From Gari tellinella (lineage: Eukaryota; Mollusca; Bivalvia; Cardiida; Psammobiidae): a stretch of 64,000 nucleotides of DNA. Shown here piece by piece: positions 50,101 to 62,100 of the stretch. The stretch is from the NCBI GenBank assembly GCA_922989275.2, contig OV277861.1, forward strand, positions 45,733,623 to 45,797,622, written 5' to 3'. Position numbers and translations under genes: made by a program. Each line of letters begins with the position of its first letter. Position 1 is the stretch's first letter. The notes beneath the pieces were generated by a model, which did no database searches, was not told where the DNA came from, and saw nothing but the letters and a program-made list of their open reading frames with translations.

Positions 50101-53100
50101 CTACAGCAAGGTGACCTCGTCAAGGTCACACGGAAAGAAGACAATGGTTGGTGGCGGGGAACTGTCGACAATCGTATTGGCTGGTTTCCTAGCAACTACG
50201 TACAGCCAGCTCTACAAGGTAGCTTGACAAGTGGCTGATTTCAGGGTTCCAGATAAGTGGGGGTGAACTGACCAAATTGAACATTTTCTCACTCATTTTC
50301 TCACCAAATCCTATGGTGTTATGCTACTCATTAGAATTGTCTCTTATATATGATTCTAATGAGTATTGACACATAGGGTTTAATGCAGAAAGATTTTAGT
50401 ATTTATAATACACCCCCCTCTCTTGACCTTGGTTTCCATTGGTTTTAATTGTCTCACCGCGCGATGAAGCAGGGAAATTGATACTAACCCTTTCAACCCT
50501 ACAGCCCTCTGTAGAGATTTCTGATTACATATGCAAACAGTGGAGACCCTTATCAGAGGGCTCCTATAGGAGCCCTCTGATCAGGGTATACACTGTTTGA
50601 TATTTTCATTGGTGTTTGTTGTCACATATAACAGTAGACTTGCTCAAAATTCCTGTACTGTAAGAGTCCAAAAGAATTATAAATACCCACAAGAGAAATT
50701 TAGGGTTGAAAGGGCTAAGGTATCGCTTTTCCGATGGATGGAAACAGTGAAAGTGTCAAACGTCTGTGATAAGCTCCGTCAAATATTGCACCTGTAGGCT
50801 TCCAAGTCTCTACCATGGTTTTAATAATAATTATTGTATTTGGATGCTGATAATTGGATAGAAGCTTCTAATGTGGTGTAACATGAATTCTGTAAGGTCG
50901 AATTGGTTCAAAATTTCCTGTATGAGACGTTTCTGATCAATAGTATCAACATAAAAGTTTGGCAGAGACATAATGATTTTGGTATTTTAACTATTTTCTT
51001 CTTAGCCTGTTTCTGTGTTTTGAAGACAGGCGACCACTTAAAGCAGAGTGAAAATATAGCTAAATGTGCTTTAAGGTGCAATGCTTTACTTTCAGCCTGC
51101 TTTAAGCTACCATATCCTATCATGACTATAAATTGGAACTATTTTCTTTGTTGTGGAATAATTTAAAGGCGTTAAAAGGCATGTTTATGGAGTAATGGGT
51201 TAAATTCTGTTTATTTCAGCTGACAAACTGGAGACGGAGAATGAGGTTGAGATGCACAACGAGTCCCACCTCAGTTCGTTCCTGGTTAAAAAGAACCTTG
51301 AGCACAGTCCACGGAACTCGATGGGCTCGAGTCAGAGAAATTCCTACCCCACAGAAGAGGAGATCGAGGCAGAACCCATCTACTGTAAAATACAACCCAA
51401 GGTACTACTTAACCCATTACCCCATAAATATCTCTTTGTACTCCTTTAACCCTTTGAACCCTAGTCCCGCATATAGGCGTTCTTTTCAAACAGTATATAT
51501 GTGAAAAGTGCATTTGTCCTATGCAAACAGTGAATACCCAGATCAGAGGTGTCCTTACGGAGCCCTCTGATCTGGTCTTCACTGTTTGTCATAATGCAAA
51601 ACATTTGACAAAAAACAACCCTTAAAAGTCAGAAATGGACTAGACTAAAATGGAAACTGGGATTGTCCATTTGAAGTTTCAGGGAGGAAAGAGTTAATTC
51701 ATTCCACAATGGAAGAAAATAGTTCCAATTTATACTGTTACAAATAAGAATTTTAAGAAATATGCTACGCCATTCTAGCAGATAATAGCATAAAGCGGGC
51801 TGAAAGTAAAGCAGAATGTGCCTGAAGGCGCATTCTGCTTTACTTTCATCCTGTTTTAAAGGGGTCAACCATCTTCAAAACTAGAAACAGGTTATAGGGT
51901 TTGGGTTAACAATAATGAATATGCACAACAAGAAATGTATCTTATATCCTAACAAATGGCAGTTTAATGCAGGCTGAAAGTAAAGCTGAAGGCATTTTCT
52001 GCTTTACAGTCAACCTGCTTTAAGCGATCCCCTCTCTTCAAAATTAAAAAGAGGCTATGGGGTAAAGGGTTAAAGCAGGATGACTCCTTTAGGAGCTTTC
52101 TGTTTTACTTTTATTTTGCTGTTTGCTTCCACATGTCAGGATGCAGTAAAAAATATATATGTAGCAGGTAATAGCTTAAAGCAGGCTCATTCTGCTTTAC
52201 TTTCAAACTGCTTTAAATGGTCACCTGTCTTCAAAACTAGAAACTGGCTATGAGGTATTGCTTAATACAGGGTTGACCGCTCTTTATAATGTTGCCAGGA
52301 ATATGCTTTGAATAATGTCAAGAGTAATAGTGTACAGCTTACGGCAAATTTTACTCTTCTATCTGTCTGCTTTAGGTAGCCAGCTGTCTTACAACACTGA
52401 AAACAAGCTGTTAAGGAATGGCCTAGGTATTAATCTATGTATCAGTGATATAATTTGTACATGTATTATCTTCCAATGAAAATTACACTTTTGCCTTTGT
52501 CTATTTTATAGGAGAAGAGAAAATCTACACCCAAGGTTCCAGAGAAGATAATGCCTCCACACCAGATGATGAACAGAGAAAACACACCCATACCAATAGG
52601 TGAGGCAATTTATGTTCATTTCTACAGAAGATGAACTTGGAATGGAACAAATAATATAATAGAAGATAATTCTTTAATTCTTTGAATGCTAAGTAACTCT
52701 TGTGGGTTATTAGGTTCCCTTGTGGATCTTTTTAGTTACCAAAAAATGAACCAGTCTATTTGGAATTACATGTATAGGTAGTTTAATGAATATTGGTCAA
52801 AACAAGAAAACACAGTGCAGATCCTTTAGGAACCCTCTGATCTGGGTCTACACTGTTTTCAAATGTATTGAGTAGAGGAGCAGTCTGTTTAGCTTTCAAC
52901 CTGCTGTAAGTGGTCACCTGTCTTCAAAAGTATCAACAGGCTATAGGTTAAAGAGATCTGTTGAAACCCATTACCCCATAGCCTGTTTCTAGTATTGAAG
53001 ATAGGTAATTCTTAAAGCAGGTTAAAAGTACATCAGAATGTGCCTTAAAGACATTTTCCTGACCTACTGTTGGTGATAATCCCTATACCGGCAGTTCCCT

Positions 53101-56100
53101 TGCTAAAATCATGATTTTCATGCATTCCTGTATTACTGTGAATCATTGAAGCGTCTCATGTGAGGCCCGTGTCTTATATTTGATAGTTTGGTTAGTAAAA
53201 CCCGTATAAAAACAACTTGAGTGTGAGTACGCAGAGCCTCTATAGACAACTTGAGATTGGTGACATTGGCTGGGCACAATTTGCTCCTGCTTTACATTTA
53301 CGTTCATGCCTATCGAGAATAATGGGGAGGGGGGTTTAGTCCATCAAAGGACTGAGGAAATGTCTTTAAGGCACATTCTGCTTTACTTTCAGCCTGCTTT
53401 AAGCTAACATCTGCTAGGATATAGAATATGACATTATAAAATTGAACTATAGCACTCCCTCTCTACAACGGCCCTCCCAACAACGACTCTCTCCTTACAA
53501 TGACCCTTACGGCTGATCCCCAAACAAGACAGTAATGTTTAACGCTTATACTGCTGCAATATCGTTTGCTTAAAATTGTCCTTTGCTGGGTTTTTTCTGA
53601 AAGTTACATATAAGTGGACATTTTGATAGAATAAGTATAATGCAGAGTGACAAACGGCTTGAATCCAGATCAGATGCCGCTATATGCGGCGTCTGATTTG
53701 GAATTAAGCTGTTTGCAAATGTATGTCAAGTCTTAATTTGCCCTCTTTATACAACTCCCTCGGAACAATGTAAACACTGTATGTCTCCCATTTGGTGTTG
53801 TTGTAGAGAGGGAGCAATGTATTTTTTTTTCAGTGGAGGAATCAATTGGTGGCGTGAAAATACTTATTTATTGGGAAATGGGTTAAATATTAAAACCAAA
53901 TAGTCTTTTGATCTATCACAGCTGAACTTTATTGTATATTACTTTTCATTACTTACAGAGGAGGGTGTGAAGTTCAAGGTCATCTACCCCTATGATGGCC
54001 ATTTCAATGGAGAGCTACACCTGAAGACAGGGGACATAATCAAGGGGAAGGAACAGGACAGGAATGGCTGGATGAATGGCTACAATGAGATGACTGGGGA
54101 AGATGGCTGGTTCCCCGCTGTCTATGTGGTACAGGTGGGTACCAGCTTAACCCTTTACTCCATACTCATTGGTACCCAGTTAATTTATTCCTGCGCTGAA
54201 GAAAATAGTTCCAATGTATACAGTCATGAATATGTATGATAAGCAATATTTTCTATGATCTAGCAGATGGTAACTTAAAGCAGGCTGTAAGTAAAGCAGA
54301 ATGTGCCTTAAGGCACATTCTGCTTTACTTTCAACCTGTTTTAAGTGGTAACTTATTTTCAAAACTTAAATCAGGCTATGGGGTAATGGGTTAACCCTTT
54401 ACTCCATACTCATTTGTACCCAATTAATTTATTCCTGCACTGAAGAAAATAGTTCCAATTTATACGTTTATGGATATGTATCATAAGAAATACAGTCAAA
54501 CCTGCGAACAACGGCCACCTGAGGGAACTTGCAAAACTGGCTGTTGTCCAAAGGTGGCTGTTGTTTTTTCACAGGTTTGCAAGATGGCCAATTTTTTTAT
54601 CAAAGATTTTGTATATAAAAGGGATTATACAAGTACACATTTTATTGATATTTTCTGATCAACTTAATACATGTATGTGTTTTATGAATTTGATAAGAAA
54701 CAAATGAAAGAACTAATCTTGCAGTTTGCCGTTTCAAAAACTTTGCCGTTTTCAAAAATTGTATTTAACATATTTCTTATATTCTAGCAGATGGTAACTT
54801 AAAGCACATTCTGCTTTACTTTCCACCTGCTTAAAGTGATTGCCTATAGTCAAATCAAGCACAAGCCATTGGATAATGGTTTGAACAACATTTAGCACAC
54901 GTTTGATCAGGGCTTTAGTGATTATTGGTCACCTAACTTCAAAACTAGAAACTTACTATGAAGTAATTTCATTAACTCAAAACTATTTGATGTATTTGTT
55001 AGTTGCCAAAAGTAGAACCCAAGTCTGAGTCTCCCTCATCCCAGCTGGATACAGACCCTGCCAGCTATAAGGAGTTGGAAGCCAACACGAGACTGGATGG
55101 CAAGGAAGACTTGGTAGGCATAGTACACAAAGCCGTGCACAACTTCGAGGCTGAGAAGGCAGGGGACCTAGAGTTTGAAGAAGGGGACTTAATCACGGTA
55201 TTCCAGGTATTAAAACATTAAACACATTCGACCCTATCGATGAGTATACTCATCATTTACAAAGAGTGTACCTGTAAAGATTACACTTGTCCCATGAAAA
55301 CAGAGTAAATCCTGATCAGATTTACTTTGAAGAAAGGGACTTAATCACAGTGTTTCAGGTATTAAAACATTAACACATTTGACCCTATCAACGAGTATAC
55401 TCATCATTTACAAACAATGTACCTGTAAATATTACACTTGTCCCATGCAAACAGTGTAGATCCTGATCAGAGGGCTCCTTAAGGTGCCCTCTGATCAGGG
55501 TCTACACTGTTTGTCATTTTGAAATATGTTGTTAAGATTAACCCTAAATAGTCGAAAATGGACTAGACTTAATTGAACATTGGAATTATCCACTAAAAGT
55601 TTCAGGGGTGAATGAGTTAACAGAGAAATGTACAGTTAAGAATCAGTAAATTGAAATTGCTTGACCCATTTCTTCATAGCTTGCTTTTCATGTTTACAAC
55701 AGACCTCCACTGAATTGCCATCTGCTTCAAATATATGGTATGCCTTTCAAAACTAAAGCAAATTAGAATATGAGTATCAAACAGTTTGAATCCAGATCAG
55801 ACTCTGTAACATGGTGTCTGATCTGGATTCAAATTGCTTGCAAATATCAGCCAAGTAGCACTGAGCATGACAATTTTTTTTAACGCTTTACCCTCCGTTA
55901 CCTATCCCTTAAAATACTTTTTCATGCTTTACCCTATCCTGATATAGTTAATTTTTCCTACTCCCTTTTTAGCGTAGGCTGAACATAAAAATGAAAACTA
56001 TAGAAGGGGCTTGAACCCAAGTATACACATTACACACCATTTGTAAACAGTGTAGACTCTGGTTTGAGATATCAGGGTTTCCACTGTTTGTCATGCTTTA

Positions 56101-59100
56101 AAATGTTCTGGGACACTGTGAACTTGTCAAAACTAGAAATGTCCTTATCATAATCCATCATTGAAAGTGTTAAGAATGAAATAATTTGTACATACATGTA
56201 CCTTGACTTGTTATTTCATAGTCTGTTTCTTGTTTTGAAAACAGGTGACCACTTAAAGCAGATTGAACGAAAAGCAGAATGCTTCTTAAAGAGCATTCTT
56301 CTTTACTTTATCCTGCTTTAAGTTACCACCTGGAAAGAAACTGGAAATACCTTCTGTGCTTTATGTTCAGGACCTTTCTGGTCTAGTTGGGAACTACTTT
56401 CTGTAGTGTAGACATAGTTAGAGGTGTAGAAAGGTGTGTTTATTTGGTTGTGGGTTAAGAACTGTTTATGTTACCTCAGGTGTTAGAGAACGGCTGGTGG
56501 CTGGGCTGTAAGGACAAGACAGTTGGCTGGTTTCCTGGCTCATTTGTAAAGGTAGATAACTCATGCGTCATAGCTCCAGATACAGGGAGTATTTCAAATA
56601 CTGAAATCCTTATGTCTTCCCCAATGCCTGTGTTTTGAAGTCTCACATAAAGATTGGTGGATACTGTAAAACCTCTCTATTACGACTTGTTTTCAATTAT
56701 TTAGTGTTTATAACAGGTGGCTGATTAAAGCAAAGTGACAGTAAAACAGAAAGCTCATTTAGGCTTGCTTTAAGCTGTCACCTGTCTTTTATACAATCAA
56801 TAAGCCTTTATTTTAGTGGTCGTAATAGAGAGGTTTTACTGTGCATGGGTAAAAAAATTCCACTCAACCGTTCATCCTGCACACTTTTTCCCTTGTTTAT
56901 TTAATATGCAAGGCAAGTGTGATATTTGGTTTGCCTTCAATGTCATTTATGCAGGACAAGTGACAAAATGATTTCAGATTTTTTTTACCCCTGATAGAAC
57001 ATAGCACATTTTTGAAATGTTTATCATACAATCTCAAATTCAGATAATTCACAGATATAGGGAGCATATGCAAAACAATAATCTCCATGTCTTTACCAAA
57101 AGCTATGTTGCGACTACCAGTAATCATTAGGATTATCTCTTCGAGATGATTGTAATGAGTGTAGTCAAGACATAGACTATGGTTGAGGTATACATAACAA
57201 ATAAATGTGAAAATGTTCAGTATAGAAACTGTTATCTGGAGCCCTGTTGGACCGCTTTGATTTAGCCATATTAACCTCATAGCCTATTCTAGCTTTGAAA
57301 TCAGGTGACCACTTAAAGCAGGTTGAAAGTAAAGCAGAATGTGCCTTATGGCACATTCTGCTTTACGTTCAGCCTGTTTTAAGCTACCATCTGCTAGGAT
57401 ATAGAAAATTTTTCTTCTGGTACATATTCTTGGCTGTATAAATTGGAACCATTTTCTTCAGTGGATGAATAAATAGATGCATAAAAAGGCGTTTTTAAGG
57501 GGTAATGGGTTAATCCATGGTACAGTGGAGAATACATTATTATTTCCTGTTTAGACAAAACTAATGCATATGCAATGTAATTAAATGTAGAAAATTACAC
57601 TGTTTGATAATTTTTGTGGAACTATTTTCTTCAGTAGAGGAATAAGTTAGAGGCATAAAAATGCATATTTATGGGGTAATGGGTTAAAGGCACTTTGAAA
57701 CAAGATTGCATGTTTTATCGGTTATGTTCTCTATAGTTCTTGAATACGCATGTTATTTCATATTTTCAGATGATAGATCAGCCTTCAAATGGAAGTGGCA
57801 AGAACACACCTTCCCCAGATCGTAAGGTGCCTCCAACTGTGGTAGCAACCAATGAGACGACTCCAAAGAAATCCAAGCTCCGCCCTGTTCGCAAAGCTCC
57901 GCCTCCTCCAACTATGGACAAGCAATCAGAATCAAAGATTCCTTCTCCAGTCAGCAAAATTCCCAAAAAGGCGGGACCAATGAGAACTGCCCCGCCAGCC
58001 CCTCCTACAGTACCAAATAATACACATGTTGGAAATGATGTAGTGGGTAGGGTAAACAATATAGATAATAGTGATACAAACATTGACCATAGAGTGGAGT
58101 CTGTTAGACCACTCCATGATGGCTTGTATGATGTTCTTGATCTCCCAGAGGAAAGAATGAACAATTCAAAGTCAGAAAAGAAAGAAAAAATAAAACCTGA
58201 TCCTCCAAAAAGATATATAAAGCCGAAGCTAGTGACTATACCAAGAAGTCAGGTGAATATGTCAGAGGGTCAGTCTGACAACCAGAGGTCACGCCCTCCA
58301 CCTCCACCAAGGCCAAACCTACCCAAATTAGGACCAATCAGAGCCAAGCTGCAGGCCCCTAAGTCCCCTGGGCATCAGTCACAAAGTGAGGAGGAGGACA
58401 ATAGCTTCTTCAATCTGACTAACCAGTTCAACATTGATGAGTTTCTCAGAAAAGACTCGAGTGAACCCGATATTGACTCTAATCCATACAGTACTGGTAT
58501 GTCAAGCTTTGGTTCAACGTTTGGCAAAAAAGAAGATTTGGTAAACTCACCAAATAATAATGTTAGCAAATCTCCTGTTAGTAAATCTCCAGTGTTACAG
58601 GAATCTGCTGACAGATCTAACTTCGGTTCATCCTTTGGTAAAACCAAAGAAGTGAATCAAGATACTCACACACTAGACAATACTTCTCCTATAGTGTTTA
58701 ATGATAAAAGGGATACTTTACAGAATCAGAGCTTTGTGATAAACAGTCATGATAAGGTGAATGATGAAAATGAGTTTAAGTTTGATGACAGTTCAGTGAC
58801 TCCTATGCAACATAACAATTTCACAAACACTCGAGTAGAGTTCCCAGAGAGGAGTCAGGAGACGGCAGAAATTCCAGTTACACCAACAAGTCCCAAGAAG
58901 AAGGAGAAAGTCTCCAGACTGGCACCACCCAAACCTGTTACACTATCTCTGGAGACCACTACAGACCAAGGGGATATTAACAAAGTGAAATCACAGGACA
59001 GTTCCCAGTCCAGCACCTCAAGTCCTGGCCTCTCCAGAATCCCCAGATCAGCTGGCTCTGGAGAACCAGTATCTAGACTTCCTGTTAGTAGGAAAGACAC

Positions 59101-62100
59101 TCCTGTTAAATCTGAAGAGAGTAAACAAACTCCAATTGTTCCTAAAACTGAAAGTCCGATAGCAGACAAGAAGCAGGATATACATGTGTCTGATAGTGGT
59201 CCAAGTGTTAACAAAGATGAAGTTGATGTAAGTGCTAATGCAGTCAGTGTCTCACCACATATGAAATACAGAGATGAACTCATAGAGTCTGACATTTCAA
59301 GTGACAATGAATCGAGACTGAGAACAGGTAGTTTTGGTGTGGACAAACCACCAGTGGCACCGAAACCAAAATCAAAAGGTTTACCAAAGCTACTGCCCAA
59401 ACCTAAAGCTGGTTTAAAACCAGCACGAGATGGTGAAAATGATATTGAAACTGTGAGAGACAGTGATTCATCACCGGTGTCAAGCTTGCCATCTACACCT
59501 GTGAAAAAACAGGCACCAGAGGTTCCTGAAATAGAGTTAAAGCCTAAAGAAGAGGAAGCTAAACAAACAAAGATACCTCTAGGGAGCAAGATTGCCCAGA
59601 AGTCGCCACAGTTACGAGGCAGAAAGTCTGGGATCCCAGCCAGTCCTGGCATGAGAAACAAAAGTAGAGATAGACTAGATGATGTACAAAGTCCTCGTAA
59701 GACTTCCGAGAGTGAAGACACTCCAGGTAGGGGTAGACACATCTCTGAAAGTGATAGTGACGCCCCTCTGTCTCCTGTATCAAATATACGTAGGAAACCG
59801 GAGAGCCCTAGTGGGGCCCGTAGAGTCAAGAAAGGGGACAGTAATCTCAGAAACAGGTCTAATAGTCCACATGGCAGGACAGGTATACCAGTTAATTTGA
59901 AACAAAGGTCCAACAGTCCAGCTTCCAAACTTCCAAGAACAGGTATTCCAAAGGCCAACACAAGTAGTCCTCTGAACACACCAACCTCAAATGGCTCACC
60001 TAGTGGCCTTGTCCAGCCTAAACCAATCACACTGGACCATGATCTAAACTCACCCAAGAGTGGACCAAACTCACCAAGAACGGAAACCAACACTTCACCA
60101 GTACCTGTTGAAAGTCAAGGCCCAGACAATACAAAGGTAAAGCCGGATAGACCATCTAAACCTCCACAGGTTCAGAAACAGAAGAGTCAGGATGGCAAAT
60201 CAAAGCATGGCAAAAGCCTACTGCCAGTGATCCACAAGAATATGGATGCTGCAGCCTCACAGAATGGCATTTCCCCAAGTCCAGGAAGTAAGCCCAAAAG
60301 GGGAATTCCCGTGGCAAAACCACCAAGACCTCCTGCACCGAAGTCACCTACAGAGACTGATGAAAAAAAGTAAGTACACTTAACCCATTACCCCATAACC
60401 TGTTTCTAGTCCTAAAGAAAGATAATCACTTAAAGCAGGTTAAGGCGCATTCTGCTTTACTTTCAACATGCTTTAAGCTATCATATGCTAGGATATAGAA
60501 AATATTTCTTATGCTACATGTTTTTGACTGTATAAAAGGGAACTACTTTCTTACGTGAAGGAATATTTTATAGGTGTAAAAAGGTGTATTTATGGGGTAA
60601 TGGGTTAAGGAAGTTGACCCTTCTATAACTCCATTGATACACATTAATGTATTCCTCTACTGAAAAAATAGTTCCAGTTTATAAAGTCTTAAATTAGTGT
60701 GTATCATAAGAAATACAATGGACTATTATCCATAACAGATGGTAGATTAAAGCAGGTTGAATGTTTCACTTTCAGGTGCATTCTTCTTTACTTTCAATCT
60801 GCTTTAAGTGGCCACCTTTTTCAGTGCTAGAAACAGTCTATGAAGTAAAAGGTTATATACATGTAGCATATCTGTTCAAAATGCAAATGTCTAGCAGATT
60901 TAGAAAAAAGTCGCTCAAAATAATTCGTTATTTTTCTGTTTAACCCATTACCCCATAGCTTGTTTCTAGTATTGATAATAAGTGATCACTTATAGCAGGT
61001 TGAAAGTAAAACAGAATGTGCCTTATGGCGCATTCTACTTTACTTTCAGCCTGCTTTAATCTATTATCTTTGAGAATATAGAAAATATTTCGTATGTTTC
61101 TCATTTGTGAGTGTAAATTGGAACTATTTTCTTGAGTAGAGGAATAAGTTAAAGGCGTTAAAAGGCGTATTTATGGGGTAATGGGTTAAAAAGGTTTTAT
61201 AAAACTCTCTGTGTGAAATACATGTACTTCCCTCCACATAAATGCCAAATAAACTGACCAGAGTCTAAATTGCAAATAAACAGGACTTTAAACAGGTGCC
61301 TATCCCCAGTACAGTCGAACTTTGATATCTAGAACTCGATTAAGTTGAACATACCCGTATTTCAAAGTTAAAACGCGGCTGAGCCTCGTTTTAACTTTGA
61401 AATACGGGTATGTTCACCTAAACCTAGCTTGAAGTAATGCAAATTCATGTTTCCAAATATTGGATATTTCGAGTTAAGGCAGTTCGAGAATCGAAGTTCA
61501 ACTGTATTAGTTTGTTTATGTTGAATGGTGTTTTCAGTGAGGCCAACAAGAGGACCCTGTATCAGGCAGTGAAGGGCTACACGGCCAGGGGTGAGGAGGA
61601 ACTATCATTTACAGAGGGCACCTTTATTAAGGAACTCAGTGATGTAAGTCAAACACAATACATACCATTAACACATTGAACCCTAGTGACGAGTATACTC
61701 GTCATGAAAAATCATACACCTATCAAGAGTAGATGCGTCCTATGCAAACAGTGTAGACCCTGATCAGAGGGCTCCTGGAGATCAGGGTATACACTGTTTG
61801 TCATTTTGTAAAATATTGTTAAAAACCACCCTAATTATTAAAAAATGGACTAAATTGAATTGTAAACTGGAATTTAAAGTTTCAGTGGTGAATAAACTTA
61901 TGATTGTACAGTTAACCCATTGCCTCATAGAAGTGTCTTTTTAGCACATTTGATTTCTCCACCAAAGAAAACAGTTCAAATTTAAACAGTCTTGATTATA
62001 CACAGTAAGAAATATTTTCCATATCCTAGCATATAGTAGCTTAAAGCAGGCTGAAAGTAAAGCAGAATGCACCTAGGGGTGCATTCTGCTTTACTTTCAA

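Larger units (their letters stand above)
52965..53886. mobile_element. Family A MITE with two nested elements
   Basis: ACCCATTACCCCATAGCC left. It is interrupted at its apex (53045-53369) and in its tail (53450-53819), and ends GGGAAATGGGTTAA 72 bp before exon 8. Confidence 0.8.

Noticed and set aside
56897..57280. 127-codon minus-strand frame in intron 10
   Set aside because: Overlaps a B-like MITE; composition and lack of splice or homology support argue against coding.
58855..60093. 412-codon open frame on the minus strand
   Set aside because: It lies antisense to exon 11; Leu/Ser-rich composition is the mirror of the Ser/Pro/Lys-coding strand. No start context, splice sites or domain.
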